From an uncultured Pelagibacteraceae bacterium (GTDB lineage Bacteria; Pseudomonadota; Alphaproteobacteria; Pelagibacterales; Pelagibacteraceae), in the NCBI GenBank assembly GCA_902555945.1, contig CACDUS010000002.1, forward strand, positions 1 to 64,000: a stretch of 64,000 bases of DNA. Direction: 5' to 3'. Each line of letters starts with the position of its first letter. Within the stretch, counting starts at the first letter, position 1. The translations under genes were made by a program, and so were the position numbers. The notes under the pieces are model-generated. The model was not told the origin of the DNA. It searched no databases and was given only the letters and a program-made list of their open reading frames with translations. Below, piece after piece: positions 1-8,262 of this stretch.

Positions 1-599
1 CTCATTGCAATGCAGGTTGGCTTGCAACAATAAATTGGGGTACTGCAACTTCACCAATTTATCATGCACATAAAAAAGGAATTCCAGTTCATGTCTGGGC
101 CGATGAAACAAGACCAAGAAATCAAGGTGCAAACTTAACTTCATATGAGTTAAATGAAGAAGGAATTAAGAACACAATCATAGCTGATAACACTGGTGGA
201 ATTTTAATGCAAAGAGGTGAGGTTGATATGTGTATTGTTGGAACAGATAGAACTTTAGCAAATGGAGATGTGTGTAATAAAGTTGGAACTTATTTAAAAG
301 CATTAGCCGCATATGATAACAATATTCCATTTTATGTAGCGTTACCAAGTTCCACGATTGATTGGGACATCAAAAATCACAAAGATATTCCAATTGAGGA
401 GAGAAATTCTGAGGAATTATCACATATGGAAGGATTAGATGAAAAAGGAAACATTATAAAAGTATTAATATATCCAAAAAAAAGTAAAGCTATGAATTTA
501 GCTTTCGATGTAACACCTGCAAAGTATGTGACAGGATTGATTACAGAAAAAGGTATTTGTGAAGCATCATCAGAGGGTTTAAAGAAATTATTTAAATGA
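1..599 (+). CDS. mtnA: Methylthioribose-1-phosphate isomerase, 5' truncated by window edge
   Basis: It isomerises 5-methylthioribose-1-phosphate to methylthioribulose-1-phosphate in salvage of methylthioadenosine. The frame is open from base 3, well upstream of the ORF-track Met at 207, so the real gene starts outside the window; about 199 codons are present of roughly 350-370 usual. Visible family motifs are HCNAG with the catalytic Cys, [13 protein letters not shown], and VGTDR with the catalytic Asp. The stop overlaps the ATG of the class II aldolase (ATGA), indicating one operon. The downstream SpeD-SpeE fusion generates methylthioadenosine, the precursor of this enzyme's substrate. Family assignment is firm; a function on 5-deoxyribose-1-phosphate as well is possible. 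Confidence 0.93.
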   Translation, partial: HCNAGWLATINWGTATSPIYHAHKKGIPVHVWADETRPRNQGANLTSYELNEEGIKNTIIADNTGGILMQRGEVDMCIVGTDRTLANGDVCNKVGTYLKALAAYDNNIPFYVALPSSTIDWDIKNHKDIPIEERNSEELSHMEGLDEKGNIIKVLIYPKKSKAMNLAFDVTPAKYVTGLITEKGICEASSEGLKKLFK

Positions 600-1261
600 A
601 AAATATAAAAGAAAGAGAAGAGGTTATTGAATATTCAATTAAACTTAACACTACTAACTTATCTCCATTAAGATCAGGAAATATATCAGTTAGAGGAATA
701 GAGGATGGTATTGAAGGTTTTTTTATTACACCCTCAGGTAAAAAATATGAATCACTGAAGCCTGAAGATATTGTGTTTTTATCCTTAACGGAGGAAAAGG
801 ATTTTTTATCTTGGTTTAATTCAGGCAAGAATCCTTCATCGGAGTGGAGATTTCATCAAGATATTTACAAGAATAAATGGCAAGCAAAAGCAATTGTGCA
901 CGCTCACTCACCTCATGCCTCAGCTGTTTCGACTCATGGAAAATCAATTCCTGCTTTTCACTATATGATCGCTCTTGCTGGAGGTGAAGATATAAGATGT
1001 TCTGAATATGCAACCTTTGGTACTCACGAACTTTCAATGAATATTGTTAAAGCTTTAAAAGATAGAAAGGCATGTCTTATGTCAAACCACGGTCAGGTTG
1101 CATTTGGAGAAAATTTATCCAAAGCTTTTGAACTTGCACAAGAAGTAGAAAATATTTGCCAACAATATATTATTGCTTTAAAGATGGGAGAGCCCAAGAT
1201 TCTTTCTTTTGCAGAAATGAAAAAAATCTTGGAAAAAGTTAAAAATTATAAAAGTGGATAA
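596..1261 (+). CDS. Class II aldolase/adducin family protein (methylthioribulose-phosphate dehydratase or aldolase)
   Basis: A 221-residue class II aldolase-fold enzyme. The Zn site is complete: H102 and H104 in HAHSPHA, H165 in SNHGQ, and a candidate catalytic Glu at E83 (SSEW), spaced as in L-fuculose-1-phosphate aldolase. It overlaps mtnA by 4 nt and precedes speDE by 5 nt, so its substrate is very probably methylthioribulose-1-phosphate or 5-deoxyribulose-1-phosphate. Two families fit: MtnB dehydratase of the Met salvage cycle, or the aldolase of the DHAP shunt, which yields DHAP and an aldehyde. Sequence alone does not decide between them; no other mtn gene is visible downstream. Confidence 0.8.
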   Translation: MKNIKEREEVIEYSIKLNTTNLSPLRSGNISVRGIEDGIEGFFITPSGKKYESLKPEDIVFLSLTEEKDFLSWFNSGKNPSSEWRFHQDIYKNKWQAKAIVHAHSPHASAVSTHGKSIPAFHYMIALAGGEDIRCSEYATFGTHELSMNIVKALKDRKACLMSNHGQVAFGENLSKAFELAQEVENICQQYIIALKMGEPKILSFAEMKKILEKVKNYKSG

Positions 1262-1266
1262 TTTTT

Positions 1267-2307
1267 ATGATAAAAGTTGGGGAGCACATCACTTTAGATA
1301 TCATTGGGACTGATAAAGAATATGATCCCTTTGTATATGAAAGAGTAATTAACGAAATTGCAAAAGCTGCAAAAGTTACAATATTAAATATATCTAAATA
1401 TAAGTTTGAACCTCAAGGTTTCACAATTTTAGCTCTATTAGCTGAAAGTCATATAAGTTTTCATACCTTTCCAGAAAAAGGTATAATTAGTTTTGATTTT
1501 TTTACTTGTGGAAAAATTAGCCCTTCTGTTGCTATTGATATAGTTAAAAAAGAGTTTAAACATAAAAGAATAGTTAAAAAAGAGTTTAATAGAGACACAA
1601 GATCTCTTTACCACGATATTTATAGCTCACCTGGATTACAAAAATCTTATGTAGTTAATGATGTTTTAGAAGATTTTAAATCTAAAGTTGGTCAACATAT
1701 AGAAATTTTAGATTTAGAACAATTTGGAAAATCATTATTTATAGATGGAGAAATTCAAGTTGCTTCAACTGATGAACATCTTTACAGTTCAACCTTTGTA
1801 GGGTCAGGATTGAAACTAAACAAATCAAATGAAAGAGCAGCTATTATTGGCGGTGGAGATGGTGGAGTTGCAAGAGAATGTATATCAAAAAAATTTAATT
1901 TTATTGACTGGTATGAACTTGATCCTGAAGTTGTAGAAGTTTGTAATAAACACTTAGGTGACATAGGAAAAAAAGCTACAGAAAAAAATTCTGTTAAGTG
2001 TGTGTGGGGAGATGCATTTGAAAGTATTAAATCAGTTAAAGAAGATACATATGATCATATTTTTGTTGATCTAAACGATGATCAGTTTTGTATAGATTTA
2101 GCTGCAAAAAATATGGATTCACTTGTTAGAATTTTAAAACCCAAGGGTGTAATTACTGCTCAAGTAGGTAGTCAGGATAAAAAACCCCAACAAGTTGAAA
2201 ACTGGTTAAATGTTTTTCACCATCATTTTGGAAATACCAAATTATCAAGGGTTTATGTGCCTAGTTTTGATTGTTCTTGGAATTTTTCTTCCTCAATAAA
2301 TCATTAA
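1267..2307 (+). CDS. speDE: S-adenosylmethionine decarboxylase-spermidine synthase fusion
   Basis: A two-domain polyamine enzyme. Residues 1-115 are bacterial AdoMet decarboxylase: the self-cleavage site is E60-S61 in LAESHISFHTFPE, with S61, H66 and C81 in the spacing known for class 1B SpeD (Ser63/His68/Cys83 in Thermotoga). Residues ~140-346 are an aminopropyltransferase with the nucleotide-binding GGGDGG loop (~195) and a VDLND segment where the catalytic Asp lies. SpeD makes decarboxylated AdoMet and SpeE uses it with a diamine, releasing methylthioadenosine. Placement after mtnA and the aldolase couples production and recycling of that by-product. The aminopropyl acceptor (putrescine or another diamine) is not determined. 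Confidence 0.92.
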   Translation: MIKVGEHITLDIIGTDKEYDPFVYERVINEIAKAAKVTILNISKYKFEPQGFTILALLAESHISFHTFPEKGIISFDFFTCGKISPSVAIDIVKKEFKHKRIVKKEFNRDTRSLYHDIYSSPGLQKSYVVNDVLEDFKSKVGQHIEILDLEQFGKSLFIDGEIQVASTDEHLYSSTFVGSGLKLNKSNERAAIIGGGDGGVARECISKKFNFIDWYELDPEVVEVCNKHLGDIGKKATEKNSVKCVWGDAFESIKSVKEDTYDHIFVDLNDDQFCIDLAAKNMDSLVRILKPKGVITAQVGSQDKKPQQVENWLNVFHHHFGNTKLSRVYVPSFDCSWNFSSSINH

Positions 2308-2364
2308 TTTTTTCTTTTTTATATCTCTAATTTATGAAATACTATTTTTTTATTAAAGGAGAGA

Positions 2365-3195
2365 ATGATGAATATATTTAAAAAAACAATTTTTTCAGTT
2401 TTACTTTCTTTATTGGTAATGGGCAATGTTCATGCTGATAAAATAAGAATTGGAACTGAAGGCGCTTACCCTCCATGGAATTCAAAAGATGAATCTGGTA
2501 AATTAATTGGATTTGAAGTTGAGTTAGCTTGGACACTTTGCAGATACATTGGTGAACAATGTACGATCGTAGAACAAGACTGGGATGGAATGATACCAGC
2601 TCTAATTATGAGAAAATTCGATGCAATAATGGCAGGAATGTCAATTACTGCAGAAAGACAAAAAGCAATTAGCTTTTCTCAAGGTTATGCTGATGAAGTT
2701 GCATCTTTAGCAGTTATGAAAGGCTCTAGTCTTGAAGGTTTAGATACTCCAGCTGGAATTAATTTAACTAAACCTAACGCAGCTGCAAAAAAAGCTTTAA
2801 AAACTCTTACAGCAGCATTAGCAGGTAAAACTGTTTGTGTTCAAACAGCTACAATTCACCAAAACTTTTTAGACTCAGGTGATGTTGGAAAAGTAAATGT
2901 AAGAACTTACAAAACACAAGATGAAGTTAATCTAGATTTAGCATCAGGACGATGTGATGCTGCATTAGCTGCTGCAGTTGCATTTAGTGATTATGCAGAA
3001 AAATCTGGTAAACCAGTTGTCTTAACTGGACCAACTTTTTCAGGTGGTGCATTTGGAAACGGTGTAGGTGTTGGTATTAGAAAAGATGATACTGAACTTT
3101 TGAAAAAGTTTAACGCTGCAATTAATAAAGCGAGAAAGAACGGAGATATTAGTAGAATAGCTACTAAGTGGTTCGGCTTCGACGCTTCTATGTAA
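2365..3195 (+). CDS. Amino-acid-type ABC transporter periplasmic substrate-binding protein
   Basis: A 276-residue family 3 solute-binding protein (PF00497). A Sec signal peptide covers about residues 1-25 (hydrophobic core, then VHADK), followed by the family opening IRIGTEGAYPPWN and later FDAIMAGMSIT. A strong Shine-Dalgarno (aaaggagag) supports the start; ATG is doubled, so Met2 is an alternative. It captures a polar or basic amino acid, or an opine-like compound, in the periplasm for the two permeases downstream. A perfect hairpin sits between it and the first permease, a common arrangement that lets binding protein exceed permease. Exact ligand cannot be read from the sequence. Confidence 0.9.
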   Translation: MMNIFKKTIFSVLLSLLVMGNVHADKIRIGTEGAYPPWNSKDESGKLIGFEVELAWTLCRYIGEQCTIVEQDWDGMIPALIMRKFDAIMAGMSITAERQKAISFSQGYADEVASLAVMKGSSLEGLDTPAGINLTKPNAAAKKALKTLTAALAGKTVCVQTATIHQNFLDSGDVGKVNVRTYKTQDEVNLDLASGRCDAALAAAVAFSDYAEKSGKPVVLTGPTFSGGAFGNGVGVGIRKDDTELLKKFNAAINKARKNGDISRIATKWFGFDASM

Positions 3196-3208
3196 TTCAA
3201 TTTTAGAT

Positions 3209-3235
3209 TTGGCGACTATCATGTATAGTCGCCAG
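3209..3235 (+). other. Intercistronic stem-loop after the binding-protein gene
   Basis: A perfect 9-bp stem, ggcgactat/atagtcgcc, with the 5-nt loop catgt lies between the binding-protein stop and the permease ATG. No T-run follows, so it looks like an mRNA-stabilising or processing hairpin rather than a full terminator. The permease ATG lies 5 nt after it and has no recognisable Shine-Dalgarno. Confidence 0.75.
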
Positions 3236-3240
3236 TCTGT

Positions 3241-3933
3241 ATGGAACTTCTAGCTTTTGGAGATACTGGTTGGGGTGACGAGTTATTTCGTGCAACCCTA
3301 ATGACAATAGCTGTATCAATTACAGCAATGTTAATAGGTTTTAGTTTTGCTGCAATTTTTACCCCATTAAAATTATCTAAATTTAAATCACTTAATCTAA
3401 TTGCAAATATTTACACAACAGTCATTAGAGGAGTGCCTGAACTTTTAGTAATATACTTATTCTTTTTTGGAGGTAGTGGAGCAATTATGTTTGTAGCCTC
3501 CATGTTTGGTTACAATGAGTACATAGAAATAAATGCATTTGTAACCGGCTCATTTGCTATTGGTATAATTTCTGGCGCTTATTCTACAGAAGTTTTTAGA
3601 GGAGCAATTCAATCAATTGATAAAGGACAATTCGAGGCAGCAAAAGTTTTAGGTTTTAGTAAATTTAAACAGTTTTATAAGATTATTCTTCCTCAAATGC
3701 TAAGACTTGCAATTCCTAATTTAAGCAATGTTTGGCAAATTACACTTAAAGATACATCATTAATTTCAGTTACGGGTTTAGTCGAAATTATGAGACAATC
3801 TTATATTGCCGCTGGATCTACAAGAGATCCATTATTTTTTTATTCTTTTGCAGCAGTTTTATATTTATTGCTAACATTCTTAAGCATGAAATTAATCAAT
3901 AAATTAGAAGTTAAATATAGCAGGGGGTATTGA
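3241..3933 (+). CDS. ABC transporter permease, HisQ/OccQ type
   Basis: A 230-residue inner-membrane permease of the polar amino acid (HisMQ/OccQ) family with about five membrane segments. The cytoplasmic EAA loop that docks the ATPase is clear: EAAKVLGFSKFKQFYKIILPQ region near residues 125-145. The family motif RGVPELL lies near residue 64. It follows the binding protein across a hairpin and overlaps the next permease by 4 nt (ATGA). No ATP-binding subunit is encoded beside it, so it must share one made elsewhere. Assignment to the histidine/lysine/arginine/octopine subgroup is by overall resemblance only. Confidence 0.9.
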   Translation: MELLAFGDTGWGDELFRATLMTIAVSITAMLIGFSFAAIFTPLKLSKFKSLNLIANIYTTVIRGVPELLVIYLFFFGGSGAIMFVASMFGYNEYIEINAFVTGSFAIGIISGAYSTEVFRGAIQSIDKGQFEAAKVLGFSKFKQFYKIILPQMLRLAIPNLSNVWQITLKDTSLISVTGLVEIMRQSYIAAGSTRDPLFFYSFAAVLYLLLTFLSMKLINKLEVKYSRGY

Positions 3934-4607
3934 TGGATTTTGAATTAATGATCAATAGTTTTCCAAAATTATTAAATGCTGCTGTAATTACTTTAAAACT
4001 TCTGTCAGTTTCTTTAATTGTCGGATTATTCATTGGTCTTTTGTTTGCAATTTTAAGATTAAATAAAAATGTTTTTATAAATAAATTTGCATATGGATAT
4101 TCATACGTTTTTAGAGGTACTCCACTTCTAGTACAGATATTCATTATTTATTTTGGATTAGGTCAAATTGAATATTTAAGATCAACATTTTTATGGGTAA
4201 TTTTAAAAGAACCTTATTGGTGTGCAATTATAGCTTTTGCATTAAACACTGGTGCTTACACATCTGAAATTTTAAGATCAGCTTTTCAAACAATTAAACC
4301 TGGTATAATTGAAGCTGGTCAAAGTCTAGGTATATCTAGCAAGATTATTTTCTATAAAATTCAAATTCCAATAGCAATTAGACAATCGTTACCAGCATAT
4401 GGAAATGAAATTATTTTGATGATGAAAGGCACCTCTCTAGCGAGCACGGTTACTATTATGGATTTAACTGGTGTTGCGAAATATATAATTTCAACCACTT
4501 TTAAACCAATAGAGGTATTTATTGTTGCAGGCGGAATATATTTATTTATGACTTTTATAATCCACAATCTGATAAAATTTTTAGAAAAAAAATACAGTTT
4601 TAATTAA
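3930..4607 (+). CDS. ABC transporter permease, HisM/OccM type
   Basis: The second permease of the heterodimer, 225 residues, with about five hydrophobic segments and the family motif FRGTPLLVQ near residue 55. Its EAA loop reads EAGQSLGISSKIIFYKIQIP. It overlaps the upstream permease by 4 nt, so the two are translationally coupled, and its last codons overlap tail-to-tail with the M24 hydrolase on the minus strand. It acts with the binding protein at 2365 and an ATPase not found in this window. Confidence 0.9.
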   Translation: MMDFELMINSFPKLLNAAVITLKLLSVSLIVGLFIGLLFAILRLNKNVFINKFAYGYSYVFRGTPLLVQIFIIYFGLGQIEYLRSTFLWVILKEPYWCAIIAFALNTGAYTSEILRSAFQTIKPGIIEAGQSLGISSKIIFYKIQIPIAIRQSLPAYGNEIILMMKGTSLASTVTIMDLTGVAKYIISTTFKPIEVFIVAGGIYLFMTFIIHNLIKFLEKKYSFN

Positions 4608-5755
4608 AGTATAACTAAATCTAGTTTTTGTTTACCAAGTCTTTCATTTCCTTTATCTGTAACCAAGTAAGTTTCCCCTAAATTCATTGCTAAACCATTA
4701 TCAGAGTCCATCAATATCATGTGCATAAAGAAAACATTTCCAGGTTCAATAGTATATGGATTACCTGTATATAGCATTGGCCAATCCATCCAATTAGGAG
4801 AGAATGTAGTTCCCAAAGAATAACCACATGCATTCATTCTAGCTTTATTGAAACCAAGATCATCAAAAGTTTTTGCGTGGGCATCGAAAACTTCTCCAAT
4901 CTTATTTCCTGGAATTAATTTATTTTCACAGTTCTTTAATGCTTCAACACAAGCTTCATGCATTTTATGATGTTTAGGATCTGCTTTACCTATAGGAATA
5001 GTTCTGAACATTGCTGAATGATAATGCCTGTAAGTTCCGGCCCATTCTACAGTTAATTGATCTTGATTATTTAAAATTTGTTTTTCTGCTTGATAACGAC
5101 AAAGAAGAGCATTTTTTCCTGAGCCAATAATAAATTCATTTGCAGGATAATCGCCACCTCCTTCGAATATAACTCTATTCATTTCAGCTAATATCTTAGA
5201 CTCACTAACACCAGATTTAGCGTGTTTCCATACTTCATCTAAAGCTTTATCAGCAAGTTCTGCAGCTTTTTTTACATAAACAATTTCTTCTTTGGATTTA
5301 ACTACTCTTAACTGTGTAATTAAGTCAGATTTATCTTCAACAGCACAATAGTTTTCTAAAGATTTGTTAAGTCTTAAAGCATTACGTCCAGTTAAACCGT
5401 ATGCTTCATATTCAACTCCCAATTTTTTTCCTTTTAGATTTAATTCTTCTAAAATAACTTTAAGATCATCAGTTGGGTTTGAACCATCTTTATCAACCCA
5501 AATTCTAATATCTTCTATGTTCGAAGTATTTTGTGCTTGTCTTAAATCAGGAGCCCTAGTTAGTAATATTGTGTTTCCATTTTTATCCAAAATTAATGTT
5601 TGGAAAAAAACATATCCAAAGGTGTCGTATCCTGTTAACCAATACATTGACTCTTGTCTAAACATTAAAAGAGCATCTATATTTTGCTTTTTCATTGAAT
5701 TTAAAACTTTAGATTTTCTTAATTTAAATTCTTCTTCTGAAAAATGAAGTCCCAT
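4604..5755 (-). CDS. M24-family hydrolase with non-canonical metal site (creatinase/ectoine hydrolase/DddP-like)
   Basis: A 383-residue pita-bread fold protein: N-terminal creatinase domain (~1-140) with YWLTGYDTFGY, then the M24 catalytic domain. The five M24 metal ligands are mostly altered: the first Asp position reads VEWAG, the second lies in YHSAMFRT where SDxTRT is usual, and the HG motif is CGYSLGTTF. It is therefore unlikely to be an ordinary dimetal aminopeptidase. Metal-free or divergent members include creatinase, ectoine hydrolase (DoeA) and DMSP lyase DddP; I cannot choose. Its start abuts the DUF6165 stop, and it converges with the ABC permease genes, suggesting it may process the imported solute. 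The true MAP at 45.2 kb keeps all ligands. Confidence 0.75.
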   Translation of the reverse strand: MGLHFSEEEFKLRKSKVLNSMKKQNIDALLMFRQESMYWLTGYDTFGYVFFQTLILDKNGNTILLTRAPDLRQAQNTSNIEDIRIWVDKDGSNPTDDLKVILEELNLKGKKLGVEYEAYGLTGRNALRLNKSLENYCAVEDKSDLITQLRVVKSKEEIVYVKKAAELADKALDEVWKHAKSGVSESKILAEMNRVIFEGGGDYPANEFIIGSGKNALLCRYQAEKQILNNQDQLTVEWAGTYRHYHSAMFRTIPIGKADPKHHKMHEACVEALKNCENKLIPGNKIGEVFDAHAKTFDDLGFNKARMNACGYSLGTTFSPNWMDWPMLYTGNPYTIEPGNVFFMHMILMDSDNGLAMNLGETYLVTDKGNERLGKQKLDLVIL

Positions 5756-6145
5756 TTAATAATTAGTGTACTCTTTAATTTCTTTGATTGCTGATCCTGT
5801 ATGATTATTAATATCTAATTTAATTTTCGCACGATCATCATTCAAAAAATGGACATCTCTTGAAAGTTTAATAAATTTTTTTCCAAAATCCTTATCTTTT
5901 TCACATTGTCTTTTGTCATCTTCAATAACCCAAAGCTTAGCATTTATTTCTTTTAGCGACTGATAAAGATTATTGAGTTTGTCGTCAGACTTAATATTTT
6001 TTTCTAATTGATCTTTAAGAATAGAGTGTTCGTTGTTGATAAATTTTAACTTTTCAGGATCTTTTATTTTTTCCTGTTTAATCTCTAAAATTGAAATTTT
6101 ATCTAAAAGTTCTCCAATTGAAACCTCTACTATAATTTTATTCAT
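5756..6145 (-). CDS. DUF6165 family protein
   Basis: A 129-residue cytosolic protein, no signal or membrane segment, largely helical and charged. It matches the conserved DUF6165 pattern: VSIGELLDKISILEIKQEKI at the start, LKEINAKLWVIEDDKR in the middle and a closing GSAIKEIKEYTNY. Function is unknown. Such proteins are typically seen beside surface-polysaccharide glycosyltransferases, and here a GT9 gene diverges from it across only 32 bp. The M24 hydrolase follows without a gap on the same strand, which suggests co-transcription but not a shared role. Confidence 0.75.
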   Translation of the reverse strand: MNKIIVEVSIGELLDKISILEIKQEKIKDPEKLKFINNEHSILKDQLEKNIKSDDKLNNLYQSLKEINAKLWVIEDDKRQCEKDKDFGKKFIKLSRDVHFLNDDRAKIKLDINNHTGSAIKEIKEYTNY

Positions 6146-6177
6146 AAAATTTAATACTGTGCTATCTTGTTATAAAT

Positions 6178-7119
6178 ATGTCTAATATTTTAATTATAAA
6201 ACACGGTTCATTAGGAGATATAGCCCAAGCAAGTGGTGCAATTCAAGATATATCTGAAAACCATAAAAATGATCAAATATTTCTGCTTACAACTAAACCT
6301 TACTTTGATTTATTTAAAAAAAATCCTTTTATTCATGAAGTGATTTTGGATAAGAGATTGCCTAGATATAATTTAATTTACCTATATCTTTTAATGCGAA
6401 AATTAAAGAAGCACAACTTCTCAAAAGTTTTTGATCTTCAAAATTCATCTAGAACTAATTTTTATAAGAACATTCTTTTCCCAAAAGCTGATAAAATAGT
6501 TTGGTCAAGTTCAGTCACAACGCTACCATCAGATCAAAATAAAGAAGAGTTTGATAAAATTTCAGTATTAGAAAGGTTTAACCATCAGCTAAAGGAATCT
6601 GACTTAAATACTTCACACACTTTAAAGCCAGACTTTAGTTGGGCTGCGACTGACATAAGTGAAATTAAAAATTTTTATAAACTTGATAAATATATTTTAT
6701 TATTTCCTTTTTGTTCACCACATTTGACTATAAAAAAATGGCCTCATTATAATAAACTTATTGAATTGATTTCTGGTAGATACGGTGATGAGTACAAAAT
6801 TGTAACTGCTCCTGGCCCATCGGAAATAAATGAGGCAAAAGATATAAATTCAATAGCATTATTGGATAACGGAAGAGCACTGGATATATCTCAATTAACT
6901 TCTTTAATCAAAGGAAGTTCATTTGTAGTTGCTAATGATACTGGTCCAGCTCACATTACAGCTCATGTAGGAGCCAAAGGTCTTACATTATTTGGTAAGC
7001 ACACAACTGCTTATAAAGTAAGTATTGAAAGAGAAAATTTTAAAGCGATTGAGGTTACAGACCTTAATAACTTAAGTGCTGAAAAAATTTTTGAGAGATT
7101 ATCTAATTCTTTATCTTAG
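6178..7119 (+). CDS. Glycosyltransferase family 9 protein (heptosyltransferase-like)
   Basis: A 313-residue GT-B transferase of the ADP-heptose:LPS heptosyltransferase family. The N-terminal domain opens with ILIIKHGSLGDIAQASGAI, the family's nucleotide-sugar/acceptor loop, and the C-terminal domain has ANDTGPAHITA (~252-262), the GT9 donor-binding signature. It probably adds a sugar to lipopolysaccharide or another envelope glycan at the cytoplasmic face. It is divergent from DUF6165 and overlaps tail-to-tail by 17 bp with the AbrB-type gene. Donor and acceptor are not determinable. Confidence 0.85.
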   Translation: MSNILIIKHGSLGDIAQASGAIQDISENHKNDQIFLLTTKPYFDLFKKNPFIHEVILDKRLPRYNLIYLYLLMRKLKKHNFSKVFDLQNSSRTNFYKNILFPKADKIVWSSSVTTLPSDQNKEEFDKISVLERFNHQLKESDLNTSHTLKPDFSWAATDISEIKNFYKLDKYILLFPFCSPHLTIKKWPHYNKLIELISGRYGDEYKIVTAPGPSEINEAKDINSIALLDNGRALDISQLTSLIKGSSFVVANDTGPAHITAHVGAKGLTLFGKHTTAYKVSIERENFKAIEVTDLNNLSAEKIFERLSNSLS

Positions 7120-8182
7120 TTTTTTCTACCAATCTTAAAATGACAGGTACTATGAATAATATAAATAATAATCTTATAATATGATGAAAAGCAACAAAGT
7201 CTGGTTCCAAATCAAAAGCAATAGCGATAACAGCTACTTCATAAATTCCACCAGGACAGAAAGATAAAATCAAACTTAAAAAATTATTATCAACAAAAAA
7301 AGTTGCAATATAAGCAGCTACAAGGCCTAATAAAACTAAAAGTATAGTTGCAACTAATCCATGAAAAGAATTATTAGCCACTTCTTTAAATGTTTTATTA
7401 GCAAATCTACACCCAACCGATGCTCCTAAAATTAATAAACAAAAATTGATAGAGGCATCTGGTAATTTGTAAGAGGCAATATCAAATATTTGCAAGACAC
7501 CACTTGCAACTAACGTTCCTGAAAGAAGCGCAGCTGGAACTTTAAATTTATCAAAAAAGAATATGAATATTAAAGAAACAATTATTAATAAAACTAAATT
7601 CCAATGGTTTTGTGACATATAATCAAATTTTTCTAATTCCAAAGCCTCAGCCGGATAGAGACTTACAATTATAAAAGGGAACAGGGTTATTATAATAATT
7701 AATCTTATTAAGTGAGCAGTTGCAACTTGAGATAAATCTGATTTTTCATATTCAGCTAAAATCATTAAAGGGCCCAAGGCACCTGGAGCAGCTGAAAATA
7801 TAGATGTTTTTTCTTTATACGCTGAAAATTTTTGTAAATATTTTGAAACAATTAAGATACTAACAACAATATAAAAAAACATGATAACAGTTGTCCAAAT
7901 CCAATTAACCATTTGACTAAAAAGATTTTGATCAATGTAATTTCCAATATGAAGTCCTAAGATAATTAATATTGAGCTTAGAGCTATTTTTGGCATTAAA
8001 ACCTGAAAACCCTTTAGAGCAATTAATGACGTTGCAATCATTGGACCGATCATCCAAGCAAGAGGAATATTAAAAAAATCAGCTACAATTGCACTTGGAA
8101 TAGAAATTAGAATTACTATTAAGAATTTTTTTGTAAATAATTGACCTAGATTTTCTCGGTCAAAGTGAATCGCTTTTAACAT
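7103..8182 (-). CDS. AbrB family membrane protein (PF05145, duplicated domain)
   Basis: A 359-residue polytopic inner-membrane protein with about ten hydrophobic segments in two related halves, matching the Gram-negative AbrB duplication family (COG3180). Typical motifs are PLAWMIGPM near residue 47, FSAAPGALGPL near 135 and a late CPGGIYEVAVIAIAF. Despite family names ('ammonia monooxygenase', 'transition-state regulator') it is a membrane protein of unproven, probably transport-related, function. It is divergent from tctC with an 80-bp shared upstream region; such genes recur next to TctCBA systems, so an accessory role is plausible but inferred. Confidence 0.8.
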   Translation of the reverse strand: MLKAIHFDRENLGQLFTKKFLIVILISIPSAIVADFFNIPLAWMIGPMIATSLIALKGFQVLMPKIALSSILIILGLHIGNYIDQNLFSQMVNWIWTTVIMFFYIVVSILIVSKYLQKFSAYKEKTSIFSAAPGALGPLMILAEYEKSDLSQVATAHLIRLIIIITLFPFIIVSLYPAEALELEKFDYMSQNHWNLVLLIIVSLIFIFFFDKFKVPAALLSGTLVASGVLQIFDIASYKLPDASINFCLLILGASVGCRFANKTFKEVANNSFHGLVATILLVLLGLVAAYIATFFVDNNFLSLILSFCPGGIYEVAVIAIAFDLEPDFVAFHHIIRLLFILFIVPVILRLVEKTKIKN

Positions 8183-8262
8183 GCATTCTATCTTTGGTTG
8201 TTGACTAGCTTACATAAAATATGTTTAATCCAAGACTTTAAATATAACAACGAGAGGAAATA

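Noticed and set aside
5364-5747. 127-residue plus-strand ORF
   Set aside because: Antisense to the M24 hydrolase start region, which has clear family motifs.
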